Positions 1 through 8,637 are shown, numbered from the stretch's first letter. The stretch is DNA of 55,282 nt from Chloroflexota bacterium (GCA_004297775.1 SCUE01000002.1:1-55282); one strand, 5' to 3'. Made by a program: numbers and translations. The notes: generated from the letters alone by a model not told the origin.

Positions 1-2
1 TC

Positions 3-98
3 GGCACTCGCAAGAACCTCTTCGACCTCCGCCGCGTCGCCGTCGTCCACAACCTCCACGTCATCGCTCGACGCTACCCTGCCAAAACCGCCGCATGA
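3..98 (+). CDS. C-terminal fragment of a probable DDE transposase (5' end outside window)
   Basis: An open frame enters from the left edge and stops with TGA at 96-98, giving 31 residues that contain GTRKNLFDLRR followed by AVVHNLHVIARR. This arrangement resembles the end of bacterial DDE transposases, where a basic/aromatic segment and an NLxV(I)AR helix close the protein. The family (IS5-, IS1182-like or other) cannot be fixed from so little sequence. No terminal inverted repeat is recognisable just after the stop. It could also be the tail of an unrelated protein. Confidence 0.45.
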   Translation, partial: GTRKNLFDLRRVAVVHNLHVIARRYPAKTAA

Positions 99-152
99 TT
101 ACTGGGCCGGCGCTCTAGCGGAGCCCAAGTTCGAGCGCATCCGAGGCGTACG

Positions 153-704
153 TTAGCCTTGCTTTCGCCGTGGCTGCTCGCCGCGCAAGACGCGCTTCAG
201 TTGGGCCTCGGCACGGCGGCGGGCGCGCTGGATCGCTCCTGGTAGGACGTTGGCCTCGGCGGCGAGCTTCTCGACCGACGCCTCCTGCCAGTAGATGCGC
301 ACGAGCAACGCGCGCTGCCGCGGCGATAAGGTCAGGAGCGCCCGTTCGAGGTGGACGTTCGCGAAACCCTCGCCGCGCGTCGACGCCGCCGTGCGCGGAT
401 GCCAAAGGTCGCCGCCCTCGATCGCTGAGGCCGGAATCGCCTGCGACCGGCGCCGCTCGGCGCGAAGAAATGATTCGAGCCTTCGTCGCGTGTGTGCCAC
501 GACCTCAGCGGCGAATCGATCGGCGTCTCCGGCGCATACACGGGCCAACTCCAGCATCGCCGAGAGCGCTTCCTGATTGAGATCGTCGCGCTCGACGTGG
601 CGGGCGCCGACGCGCGCCATGTGGAAGCGCGGCAGCGAGTCGCGCGTCAGAGTCGCCAGGGTGGTTGGATCGCCCGACTCGACACGTTCCAGAAGCGACA
701 GCAT
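153..704 (-). CDS. Sigma-70-like helix-turn-helix protein, cotranscribed with lexA
   Basis: The 183-residue protein starts at an ATG (704-702) that overlaps the lexA stop as TGATG, so it is translationally coupled to lexA. The frame is open further upstream, but that part lies on top of lexA. The middle has an acidic/aliphatic helix (DDLNQEALSAMLELA) followed by arginine-rich helices, reminiscent of sigma region 2. The C-terminus (LTLSPRQRALLVRIYW, then EASVEKLAAEANV and a basic helix) looks like a sigma region 4 HTH. It is probably an ECF-like sigma factor or related DNA-binding regulator. The family is not certain. Position downstream of lexA suggests DNA-damage-linked expression (inference). 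Confidence 0.7.
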   Translation of the reverse strand: MLSLLERVESGDPTTLATLTRDSLPRFHMARVGARHVERDDLNQEALSAMLELARVCAGDADRFAAEVVAHTRRRLESFLRAERRRSQAIPASAIEGGDLWHPRTAASTRGEGFANVHLERALLTLSPRQRALLVRIYWQEASVEKLAAEANVLPGAIQRARRRAEAQLKRVLRGEQPRRKQG

Positions 705-1330
705 CACAGACGCCCGATCGACCGAAGTCTCCGAATGACCGCGACGACCCGCCCGCCGATCGTGACGGTCGGGACGACGATCGGTTCCATGTATGGATTG
801 GCTGGCTGGAGGCGGACATGACCCTTCTCCCGATAGACGCGCTTCAGCGTCGCGGACCCATCGGTCAGTAGGACGACCGCCATCTCGCCCTGGGCGACCT
901 CGCTGGCTGGCGCGACCACGACGAGATCGCCGTCGAGGACGCCGTCCCCGAGCATCGAGTGTCCCCGCACGCGTAGCAGAAAGCAGTCCGGTCGATCGAC
1001 CCAGGTCGCGGCGATCCACTCACCCTCGACGTGGCCCTCGATCGCCTCGATCGGCCGTCCGGCCGAAACGTCGCCGACCAGTGGCAATCGATACATCTCC
1101 GGCGCGCGCGTGGCTTCGTCAGGCCATCGCAGCAGCGAGAGCGCCCGCCGGCGACGAGGCTCCCGTCGCAGGTACCCTTTTCGTTCGAGCGCAACGACGA
1201 CCTGACGGGCGGCCGCGACCGACCGGAGCCCGAGTCTCCAGGCGATCTCTTCGAGGCTCGGCGGTCGATCGCCGTCGCGGGCGCGCTCGGCGATCATCCG
1301 CCAGGCTCGCTCCTGAAGCTCGGTCAACAT
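704..1330 (-). CDS. lexA: LexA-type SOS repressor / S24 self-cleaving protease
   Basis: A 208-residue protein of normal LexA length. The N-terminus (about 1-65) is a winged-HTH (SLEEIAWRLGLRSVAAARQ). The C-terminus is a S24 peptidase with the scissile Ala90-Gly91 in GDVSAGRP, nucleophile Ser125 in RGHSMLGDG and general base Lys163 in ATLKRV. All residues needed for RecA-stimulated autocleavage are therefore present. The ATG has no Shine-Dalgarno; a TAATCT element lies 7 nt upstream. It heads a two-gene operon with the sigma-like gene. No canonical CGAAC-N4-GTTCG box is visible upstream; a repeated ATTATGCG is (1340-1347, 1382-1389). Confidence 0.93.
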   Translation of the reverse strand: MLTELQERAWRMIAERARDGDRPPSLEEIAWRLGLRSVAAARQVVVALERKGYLRREPRRRRALSLLRWPDEATRAPEMYRLPLVGDVSAGRPIEAIEGHVEGEWIAATWVDRPDCFLLRVRGHSMLGDGVLDGDLVVVAPASEVAQGEMAVVLLTDGSATLKRVYREKGHVRLQPANPYMEPIVVPTVTIGGRVVAVIRRLRSIGRL

Positions 1331-1337
1331 TGATCAA

Positions 1338-1343
1338 AGATTA
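1338..1343 (-). promoter_or_regulatory. -10-like element of lexA (leaderless pattern)
   Basis: TAATCT on the minus strand ends 7 nt before the lexA ATG (the overlapping CATAAT at 1345-1340 is also -10-like). No Shine-Dalgarno intervenes. No convincing -35 is seen 17 nt upstream. Confidence 0.4.
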
Positions 1344-1451
1344 TGCGTTAGTAGTGCAATATCCGCTTATCTGCCCCGTACATTATGCGATCCGCTGCGA
1401 TGTGACTGCATCCTAATCCGCGTTCCGCGCCGTGCTTCGAGGACCCGGTGG

Positions 1452-1457
1452 TACACT
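1452..1457 (+). promoter_or_regulatory. -10-like element of the glycosyltransferase gene
   Basis: TACACT ends 7 nt before the ATG at 1465, and no ribosome-binding site is present in the gap. This fits a leaderless transcript and supports 1465 rather than the in-frame codon at 1432 as start. Confidence 0.4.
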
Positions 1458-1464
1458 CCGACTG

Positions 1465-2745
1465 ATGTTCCCGTCGGCGTCGCCGTTGCGTATCGCCGTT
1501 CTCAGCCTCCACGGTTGCCCTCTCGATCAGCTTGGTACGCGCGAAGTCGGCGGTATGCAGATCTACATCCGCGAACTGAGCCGCGCGCTCGGCAGTCGAG
1601 GCGTCCAGGTCGATGTCTTCACGCGCCGAACGCGGGTCAATCTCGACCGCGTCGTCACCTTCGGCGATGGCGCACGCGTCATTCATCTCGACGCCGGTCC
1701 GCCACGCCGGATCGACAAGAACAGCGTCATCGAGCATTTGCCCGCGTTCATCGAGAATCTAGACCGGTTTCGCGATCGAGAGGCGATCCACTACGACCTC
1801 GTCCACAGCCATTACTGGCTCTCCGCGTGGGTCGGCGATCGGCTGGGCGACCTCTGGCGCGTCCCACGGGTCATTACATTCCACACTCTCGGCCGGGTCA
1901 AGAATCGCGCCAATCAGGGCGCGACCGCTTTCGTCGGTCCGCTCGAAACCGAGCGGCGAAACGATATCGAGCGTCGCGTCGCGCGCCGGGCCGATGGGGT
2001 CGTCGTTTCGACCGAACACGAACGCGCCTTGTTGATCGAACAGTACGGCAGTCGCCGCGAGCGCGTCGTCGTCATTCCGCCGGGCGCCGACCTCGAACGA
2101 TTCGCGCCCAGGGATCGACGCGCGGCGCGCGTCCGACTGGCGATCGACGAGTCCGATGGGATCGTCCTCTTCGTCGGACGAATCGATCCGGTCAAGGGGC
2201 TCGATGTCCTGTTCGAGGCCATCGCGGAGCTCCGCGCTCGACCGCGCCTGCGCCTGCTGGTGATCGGCGGAAGCCCGGCCGCGGCCGATCCAGTCGACGA
2301 GGACGAACGCGAACTGCGATCGCTCGCCGAATCGCTCGGTGTCGCCGAGCGCGTCACCTGGCTCGGTCCGATCGATCAGGATCGCCTACCAGATTATTAT
2401 TCCGCGGCTGACGTCTGCGTCGTGCCGTCGCGCTACGAAAGCTTCGGCCTCGTCGCCCTCGAAGCGCTGGCGAGTGGCGCCGTCGTCATCGCGTCGCGGG
2501 TCGGAGGACTTTCGACGACGATTCATGATGGCGAGAACGGTATTCTCGTGCCGTGGCGCACTGGCACCGCGTTTGCCGACGCGATCGCCCGCGTTCTGGA
2601 CGACCGTGACCTTGCCGAGAGGCTGAGAACGGCCGCGCCAATCTCGGTCCGCAAGTTCTCCTGGCGGGAAACGGCCGCGTCGATCGAGACGCTCTACCGC
2701 AACCTCTGCGTTCAGACCTCGGTGCGAGCCTGCGCCGATGGGTGA
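1465..2745 (+). CDS. Glycosyltransferase, GT4 family (group 1)
   Basis: A 426-residue retaining glycosyltransferase with two Rossmann domains. The acceptor domain opens with RIAVLSLHGCPLDQLG and EVGGMQIYIRELSRAL. The nucleotide-sugar domain has LFVGRIDPVKGLDVL and the hallmark PSRYESFGLVALEALASG (E-x7-E). The start resembles MshA/sucrose-phosphate-synthase-like enzymes, so the donor is probably UDP- or ADP-linked glucose or GlcNAc; the acceptor is unknown. The protein is cytoplasmic or peripheral. Its 3' end overlaps moaC by 8 nt, so the two are coupled. Confidence 0.9.
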   Translation: MFPSASPLRIAVLSLHGCPLDQLGTREVGGMQIYIRELSRALGSRGVQVDVFTRRTRVNLDRVVTFGDGARVIHLDAGPPRRIDKNSVIEHLPAFIENLDRFRDREAIHYDLVHSHYWLSAWVGDRLGDLWRVPRVITFHTLGRVKNRANQGATAFVGPLETERRNDIERRVARRADGVVVSTEHERALLIEQYGSRRERVVVIPPGADLERFAPRDRRAARVRLAIDESDGIVLFVGRIDPVKGLDVLFEAIAELRARPRLRLLVIGGSPAAADPVDEDERELRSLAESLGVAERVTWLGPIDQDRLPDYYSAADVCVVPSRYESFGLVALEALASGAVVIASRVGGLSTTIHDGENGILVPWRTGTAFADAIARVLDDRDLAERLRTAAPISVRKFSWRETAASIETLYRNLCVQTSVRACADG

Positions 2746-3238
2746 TGAGGCGTCCTCCCGATTGACGCACATCGACGCGGCCGGACGTCCGCGTATGGTC
2801 GATGTCAGCGCCAAGGACGAGACGGAACGCGTCGCGATTGCGAGGGGCACGATTCGCATGCGTTCGGAAACGGTCGCGGCGATCCGCGGCGGCACGACTG
2901 CCAAGGGCGACGTCCTGGGTGTTGCGCAAACGGCCGCGATCATGGCCGCGAAGCGAACCTGGGAACTGATTCCCATGTGTCACCCACTTGCGATCAGCGG
3001 CATCGACGTGGATTTCGGTTTCGGTGATGACGGTCGGTCGATCCGGATGGATGTCACCGTGCGTCTGCGCGGCAAGACCGGTGTCGAGATGGAGGCGCTG
3101 ACAGCCGTCTCGGTCGGCCTGCTGACCGTGTACGACATGTGCAAGGCGATCGATCGGGGGATGACAATCGAGTCGATCGGCCTCGTCCACAAGGCGGGCG
3201 GAAAGTCGGGGACGTGGAGTCGCGCCGCGACTCCCTAG
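2738..3238 (+). CDS. moaC: Cyclic pyranopterin monophosphate synthase
   Basis: MoaC converts (8S)-3',8-cyclo-GTP to cyclic pyranopterin monophosphate in molybdenum cofactor synthesis. The 166-residue length is normal. Family motifs are all present: LIPMCHP (78-84), GKTGVEMEAL (112-121) and YDMCKA (132-137), containing the catalytic Asp133 and Lys136. No other moa gene is nearby, so this is an orphan between a glycosyltransferase and a membrane glycan-type protein. The product is needed by the molybdoenzyme encoded at 40.7-44.0 kb. Confidence 0.95.
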   Translation: MGDEASSRLTHIDAAGRPRMVDVSAKDETERVAIARGTIRMRSETVAAIRGGTTAKGDVLGVAQTAAIMAAKRTWELIPMCHPLAISGIDVDFGFGDDGRSIRMDVTVRLRGKTGVEMEALTAVSVGLLTVYDMCKAIDRGMTIESIGLVHKAGGKSGTWSRAATP

Positions 3239-6006
3239 CGCTGGCCGCGCTCGCGACGACGGTTTGCCTCGTCTATTGGCAACTCATCGTCGAGGGCCGA
3301 GTCCTGTTGACGTTCGATGCGCTCGTCTATTTCGTGCCGCTCATCGCGCTGCGCGACGCTGCTCTGTTGAGCGGCGCCATTCCGCTCTGGAACCCGGACC
3401 ATTTCCTCGGCGCGCCGTTCCTGGCGAATCCACAGACGGGGGTTCTCTATCCGCCGAATCTCCTGACTCTCGGCCTGATGCCTCCCCGCGTCTACGCCTG
3501 GCAGGCGTTCGGACACACGCTACTCATGGCCCTCGGCACTTTCCTGGTTGCGCGGCGCGTCCTGGGGCTCGGCGCGCTGGCATCGTTCGCGTCCGCGGTC
3601 GTGTTCGCGCTGGGCGGACACGCGCTGTCGCTGATTGGCCACTTGAATCAACTCCAGGCCGCGGCCTGGCTGCCGATGGCGCTATGGCTGGCCGATCGCG
3701 CGCGGAGTCCGGGCTGGAGTCTGCCGACCGCCGGATTGGCCCTCGTTCTTGCCCTCCAGTTCCTGGCCGGCCACGCGCAACAGAGCTACATCACCGGCAT
3801 CGGCCTCGGACTGTGGTTGACGGGTCGAGCCATCGCCGACGCGTGGATACTCGACCCTGGCAACCTCATTCGCCGAGCCCGTCGACTGGCTCGCTACCTC
3901 GCACCGCTCATCGTGGCGTTCGCCCTGGCCGGATTGATCGTCGCGCCGCAGCTTCTCGCGACACTCGAAGCGACCAGCCAGGGGATGCGCGCCGGCGGTA
4001 TGGAGTATCGGGACGTCGTCGCCTTCTCACTGCCACCGTGGATTCTGCCGCGCGCGCTGCTGCCGCTGTACCTCCCAGCCGACCAGCCGAGCAGCGAATG
4101 GGTTGGCTATCTGAGCGTGACTGGTGCGATTCTGGCCAGTGTCGCGGTGGTCGGCGGTCGTCCGCGTGCGCCAATCCTGATCCTGTCCGCGATCGTGGCG
4201 ATTGCATTCCTGCTGGCGCTCGGCCAGTTCGGACCGCTGTATCCCATCTTCGCCGCGCGTGTGCCGGGACTCTCGTTGTTCCGGGTTCCGGCGCGATGGC
4301 TGGTGCTGGCGTCGTTCGCCGGCGCGCTACTGGTGGGCGTCGGGCTGCACGCCACGCGGTCCGGCGTCCGACTCCGTCGCCTTGGGATCGCGGGTGCTGC
4401 CGCGTTTGCAGTTACGGTGGTCGCGGCCCTTGTCTACGGGCGACTCGTGCCCGCGCGGCCGATTGCGTGGCCCGCCGCGCCGATCAGTGGCCTCTGGATC
4501 GCCATCGCCGCCACGACCGGAGTCGGGTTCGCCGTGGCGCGGCGTATGACGAACGCGCCGACCGCCGCGATGGTCGTCTCACACCCCTTCTCGATCGCGC
4601 CCGTGGCGGCAATCGTCGCGCTTCTCGCGACCGAACTCGTCGTCGCCTCTGGCGGTCTGGACACGGCCCGCGCCGGAGATATCGGCGCGTTCGTCGACGA
4701 ACGACCGACGGCGTCGGTCATCGCGCGCCTTGACGCCAGCCTGCCACGGTCCCGCCTCCTGTCGGTGACCGACAACCGATTCGATCCCGGCGATGTGAGC
4801 GCGCTGCGTGAGAAGGCCAGAACCCAGTTGCCCGGCGAATGGGTCGACGATCGCGTCGCGGCCGAAAAGTACAAGGACACGCTGACGCCGAACCTGAGCC
4901 TGATCTATGGTCTGCCGTCGATCGATGGGTACGACGGCGGCGTCCTACCGTTGCGCTCGTACAACGGCGTCAAGAGCCTCTTTCCACTGACCGGCCGCAA
5001 CATCGTCGATGGGCGACTCGGCATACAGCTCGATCGCGTGCCGCCGATCGAGCTGCTTTCTCGGTTCGGCGTCGGCTGGATCGTCGGCGATCGCCACCGC
5101 GATCTCTGGTCCAACGGTGTCTACTACGATCTGTCGACGCGGCGCGCCCTTGCGGCGGGATCGAGCGTCGAGCGCGTGTTTGCCGATGACGAAGGCGCGG
5201 CGACCGACCTCGGCATCATCGTCGCGCCGCGCAAGGTCGCTGGCCCCCAGACCGTGGTCGCGGACATCACGATCGAAGGCTGGCATGGCGAGGCGCGCCG
5301 CTATTCCGTCAGCGGCTCGGACTTGGCGCGCGTCCCGACGACCCGGACCGGAAATCCCGATGTGTCGTCCCCCGCCCTTGTGTCGTTTGGCGGAATACGA
5401 CTGACGGCCCGCCGCCTCGCGATCGTCGCACGGGTCCCGCTCGAGGTCATCGGCGCGACGCTGATCGATCGTGAGCGCGGCGCCGAGACGCCGATTCCGC
5501 TTTCTCCCGAGCTCGACATCGTGTCGCTCGGCGACGTGAAGATCTACCGGAACAACGCCGCGTTGCCGCGCGCATTCCTGGCTCGAAGCGCCAGCGCCGC
5601 CGCGACCGACGAGGAAGCGCTCGCGGTCGCGACCTCGGATCGTGCGCCGGATGACATCGCGGTCGTTGGCCTCCCGTCCGAGTGGGTCGGCGCGGCTCGT
5701 GGAACGGGGGAGAGCCGCGTTGTCGCGTACGAGCGCGAGCTTGTCGCTGTCGACACCAACGCCGACGATCGCCGCGTCCTCGTCCTGCTCGACGCCGCCT
5801 ATCCGGGCTGGCGCGCGACCCTCGATGGCGCTCCGGTCGAGATTCTCAGCGCGACCGGAGGCGTGCGCGCGGTCGCCGTTCCGCCGGGGGCGCACTCGAT
5901 CGTGTTCCGATATTCGCCGACCTGGCTGCTTCCTGGATTCATCCTCTCAAGCCTGGGTCTGATTCTCACGGCGCTTCTGGTTGTACGGGGTATGCGCCAT
6001 TCCTAG
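3214..6006 (+). CDS. YfhO-like polytopic membrane protein, possible GT-C-type glycosyltransferase
   Basis: About 930 residues. The N-terminal half has roughly twelve hydrophobic segments beginning with ALAALATTVCLVYWQLI, then a loop with FDALVYFVPL and PLWNPDHFLGAPFLANPQ, typical of YfhO/GT-C membrane proteins. A large soluble region follows (about 480-880), ending in a beta-rich YPGWRATLDGAPV segment and a final transmembrane helix. GTG 3214 is chosen because GCGGAAAG precedes it and earlier starts lie deep in moaC; ATG 3139 is an alternative. Likely role: transfer of lipid-linked sugars outside the membrane (inference). It overlaps moaC. Confidence 0.8.
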   Translation: MESRRDSLALAALATTVCLVYWQLIVEGRVLLTFDALVYFVPLIALRDAALLSGAIPLWNPDHFLGAPFLANPQTGVLYPPNLLTLGLMPPRVYAWQAFGHTLLMALGTFLVARRVLGLGALASFASAVVFALGGHALSLIGHLNQLQAAAWLPMALWLADRARSPGWSLPTAGLALVLALQFLAGHAQQSYITGIGLGLWLTGRAIADAWILDPGNLIRRARRLARYLAPLIVAFALAGLIVAPQLLATLEATSQGMRAGGMEYRDVVAFSLPPWILPRALLPLYLPADQPSSEWVGYLSVTGAILASVAVVGGRPRAPILILSAIVAIAFLLALGQFGPLYPIFAARVPGLSLFRVPARWLVLASFAGALLVGVGLHATRSGVRLRRLGIAGAAAFAVTVVAALVYGRLVPARPIAWPAAPISGLWIAIAATTGVGFAVARRMTNAPTAAMVVSHPFSIAPVAAIVALLATELVVASGGLDTARAGDIGAFVDERPTASVIARLDASLPRSRLLSVTDNRFDPGDVSALREKARTQLPGEWVDDRVAAEKYKDTLTPNLSLIYGLPSIDGYDGGVLPLRSYNGVKSLFPLTGRNIVDGRLGIQLDRVPPIELLSRFGVGWIVGDRHRDLWSNGVYYDLSTRRALAAGSSVERVFADDEGAATDLGIIVAPRKVAGPQTVVADITIEGWHGEARRYSVSGSDLARVPTTRTGNPDVSSPALVSFGGIRLTARRLAIVARVPLEVIGATLIDRERGAETPIPLSPELDIVSLGDVKIYRNNAALPRAFLARSASAAATDEEALAVATSDRAPDDIAVVGLPSEWVGAARGTGESRVVAYERELVAVDTNADDRRVLVLLDAAYPGWRATLDGAPVEILSATGGVRAVAVPPGAHSIVFRYSPTWLLPGFILSSLGLILTALLVVRGMRHS

Positions 6007-6009
6007 AAT
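5981..6009 (+). promoter_or_regulatory. Promoter of the FN3 protein gene (TTGTAC-N17-TAGAAT)
   Basis: A -35-like TTGTAC (5981-5986) and -10 TAGAAT (6004-6009) are separated by 17 nt. The -10 ends 7 nt before ATG 6017 and no Shine-Dalgarno lies between. It overlaps the end of the upstream membrane-protein gene. Confidence 0.5.
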
Positions 6010-6016
6010 CGACCAA

Positions 6017-7432
6017 ATGGCGGCATCCGTCGCGCGTGCGATCGCGACCTTCGCCGTCGGCCTGACCGTCTATTGGGTGCTCGCCACGAGCGCTGGCGCA
6101 CAGACGAAGGACGCCGGGTACTACATGACGGTCACGGCGCAGGCACAGATTACGCCGAGTCCGACGCCGGTTGCGCCCGGTTCGCTCGTACCGGTCGACA
6201 ATCCGTCGATCGCCGGTGGACGAGGCTGGGTTGCCAATCTGCGTGACACCAGTTTCACGGTCCTCTGGACCACCGCGACCGAGGGTGTCGGCGAGGTGAT
6301 GCACGGCCCGACGACTCCGCCAGGGTCGATCGCGATCGACGCGCGTGGCGCCGCGTTCGTCGGCACGACGCACTTCGTGAATGTTCTGGGGCTGACCGCG
6401 AACACGACCTATGTCTTCGCGCTACGCGATGTGCGATCCGGTGGCGTGGCGACACTCGACGACAATGGCGGCCAGTATTACCGGGTTCGGACCGGCCCCT
6501 CGCTGGGTGTGACCGGGCCATCGAACTACGTCCAGGGCTCGGTCTCGATCCCCGGCGGCTCCAGCGCGGCTCCCTGGGCGCTCGTCCTCGGAAGGATTCG
6601 CGACGGTAACGGCCAGGGAACCACCGGCATGAGCCAGATGCTTGCCGCGCTCGCGCAATCGGACGGACGGTTTACCGTGCAGTTGGCTGCGCGAACGCTC
6701 GACATGGGCGGGTATTTCTCGATTTCCGCCGAGGGCGACACCGTCGAACTGTTCGCGCGCGCCAACGGTCTGGCGGTTGACCAGCCGTTCAATTCGAGCG
6801 TCACGCAGGGTGGCGGCAGCCAGCCGACTGAGGCCCGCCTCGTTCTGGCGGTGGCCGCGGCCGCCACGCCGATGCCGACCTCGACTGGAGTCGCAACCAT
6901 CACGCCGACCCCGTTCGTTGCGACGCCGACGGTCGGACCGACGCCTCCAACCCTGATACCCGCTGTCGCGGCGCCAGCGACCGATCCGTTGAAGCCGGTG
7001 ATACCAGCGCCACCGGTTGCGACGGTCGTGCCGCCATTCGGCTACCCGGCGCCGATCCAGATCCCGACCACGAAGCCGGGCGAACCGGCTCGACCGCCGG
7101 CGCTACCCGCGACCGCGACGCCTCTGGGCGTGCCGGCTGCGATCGCCACGCGAAGCGGCGCCACGGGGGCGGCGCCAGCCGGCGTGGCCGTCAATACCGC
7201 GGCGCCGGCGACCGGAGTCGAACCGCCGATCGCGCGCGGATCGACCGGCACGACGTTCACTGGCGCCGGTTCGGGCGCGGACATTCCGGTGCCGCGCGGT
7301 CCGTTCGGCGCGCTGGGCAGTTTGCCCCTGCCGGTCGCGGTCGCATTCTACGCCGGAGCCGGACTCGCTCTCGCGGGCGTGGTTATTTCCGTACTGGCGT
7401 TGCGCGGCGCGTCAGGCTGGCGGCCGCGGTAG
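6017..7432 (+). CDS. Secreted fibronectin type III-like protein with Pro/Thr-rich stalk and C-terminal membrane anchor
   Basis: About 471 residues: a signal peptide (VARAIATFAVGLTVYWVLATSAGAQ), a short TPSPTP spacer, an FN3-like beta domain (WVANLRDTSFTVLWTT ... NTTYVFALRD), a second beta-rich region (about 160-270), a long Pro/Thr/Ala-rich stalk (about 275-430), and a C-terminal transmembrane helix (LPVAVAFYAGAGLALAGVVI) followed by Arg residues. The anchor is not preceded by LPXTG, so it is membrane-embedded rather than sortase-linked. Function is unknown; probably a cell-surface display protein. The start is set by the promoter 7 nt upstream. Confidence 0.75.
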   Translation: MAASVARAIATFAVGLTVYWVLATSAGAQTKDAGYYMTVTAQAQITPSPTPVAPGSLVPVDNPSIAGGRGWVANLRDTSFTVLWTTATEGVGEVMHGPTTPPGSIAIDARGAAFVGTTHFVNVLGLTANTTYVFALRDVRSGGVATLDDNGGQYYRVRTGPSLGVTGPSNYVQGSVSIPGGSSAAPWALVLGRIRDGNGQGTTGMSQMLAALAQSDGRFTVQLAARTLDMGGYFSISAEGDTVELFARANGLAVDQPFNSSVTQGGGSQPTEARLVLAVAAAATPMPTSTGVATITPTPFVATPTVGPTPPTLIPAVAAPATDPLKPVIPAPPVATVVPPFGYPAPIQIPTTKPGEPARPPALPATATPLGVPAAIATRSGATGAAPAGVAVNTAAPATGVEPPIARGSTGTTFTGAGSGADIPVPRGPFGALGSLPLPVAVAFYAGAGLALAGVVISVLALRGASGWRPR

Positions 7433-7437
7433 GATTC

Positions 7438-8637
7438 TCAGGTGTGGCTGTCGCCTCGACCCAAGAGCGGCAGGATCGTGCCACGGCGGGGCTGACGCGC
7501 GCCGATCGATTCGGCGAACATATCGATGGCGGCTGGCCAGTCGACTGCCAGGCCGGTCTCGCCGATCACTTGCTTGCGAAAGTCGGCGACGCGGAGGAAG
7601 ATGTCGGCCGATCGTTCGCCGGGGAAGTGCTCGGCCATCGTGTGCTGGCGCATGTGACGCGCGGCCGGTCGAAAGATCGACTGGTACCAGAGCCGCGCGC
7701 ACTCGCGCGTGTCCGTGTCGGGACGCCGGGCGCAATCGTCGTAGACCAGTTCGAGCAGACGCCCGTAGCTGGACGAGAGTGACGCTTCGACCCGCATCAA
7801 GCCGGTCGTTCGCTCGAAGGCGCGTCGCTCGGCGAAGAGGCGCTGGCCCTCGGTGTCGCCGAGCGCGATGAATTCGGTCACTTCGGAGTCGATCTCGTCG
7901 TACCCGAGCGCGTGCGCGGCCGCGACACGATGGTTGCCGTCGAGAACGTAGTATCCGAAGCCCAGCTTGTACAGTTCGATCGGCGGTAAGCTCTGCGCCG
8001 ATTCCATTGCCGCGTAGACGCGACCGTACCGCTGGTCGTCCTCGCGCGTGCGGCGAATCGGTCGAAAATCGGTACCGAGTGTGTGCGCGCGGCCGACCGA
8101 GCCGATGATGCGGGAGAGCTCAACCGGTCGCAGCCCGACCGTGCGCTGAGAGAGCGGGCCCATGCGCGCCGCGTCATTGTCGAACGAGCGGATTGGCGCA
8201 TCGGCCACCAGCGTGAGATTCGGGCGCACGAGGAGGACCGCGCATTCGGCCTGTCGCACCACCTCGTCGGCGACGCTGCCGAGAAAGGCTCTCGGCAATC
8301 CGACGCGCGGATTTGAGCCCAGGACAATCAGATCGATCTCGCGTTCGCGCGCCGCGTCGAGAATCGTTGACGCGACCGGACCAGATCGGATGAACGCGTT
8401 CGTCGTTAGTCCGTCGGCGCGCTGCCGTGATGCGACGTTGTCAAGGTAGGTGCGGGCGTGCGCCTCGTGGGTCGAGACCGCGCCACTCGGATCGATGGCA
8501 TTGACGGGTAGGACATGCAGAAGATACAACTCGGCGCCGAACGCGCGCGCCTGTGCCTCGGCGATCGGGAGCTTCGCCTCGCCAAGCGGCGAAAGATCGA
8601 GCGGCACTAGGATGCGCTGGACGGTCGCGCCGCGCAC
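7438..8637 (-). CDS. Universal stress protein fused to a ParB/sulfiredoxin-like domain
   Basis: A 399-residue fusion. Residues 7-138 are a UspA fold (RILVPLDLSPLGE ... LIVLGSNPRVGLPRAFLGS ... CAVLLVRP); the usual G-x2-G of the ATP loop is GSNP here, so nucleotide binding may be altered. Residues about 198-256 carry LPPIELYKLG and YYVLDGNHRVAAAHALG, the signature of ParB-N/sulfiredoxin-like folds. Residues 257-399 are helical and unassigned. ParB-like domains of this type can hydrolyse CTP/ATP or cut DNA, but no activity can be assigned here. The GTG start has only GGAAGG very close to it, so the start is uncertain. It converges with the FN3 gene with 5 nt between. Confidence 0.8.
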   Translation of the reverse strand: MRGATVQRILVPLDLSPLGEAKLPIAEAQARAFGAELYLLHVLPVNAIDPSGAVSTHEAHARTYLDNVASRQRADGLTTNAFIRSGPVASTILDAAREREIDLIVLGSNPRVGLPRAFLGSVADEVVRQAECAVLLVRPNLTLVADAPIRSFDNDAARMGPLSQRTVGLRPVELSRIIGSVGRAHTLGTDFRPIRRTREDDQRYGRVYAAMESAQSLPPIELYKLGFGYYVLDGNHRVAAAHALGYDEIDSEVTEFIALGDTEGQRLFAERRAFERTTGLMRVEASLSSSYGRLLELVYDDCARRPDTDTRECARLWYQSIFRPAARHMRQHTMAEHFPGERSADIFLRVADFRKQVIGETGLAVDWPAAIDMFAESIGARQPRRGTILPLLGRGDSHT

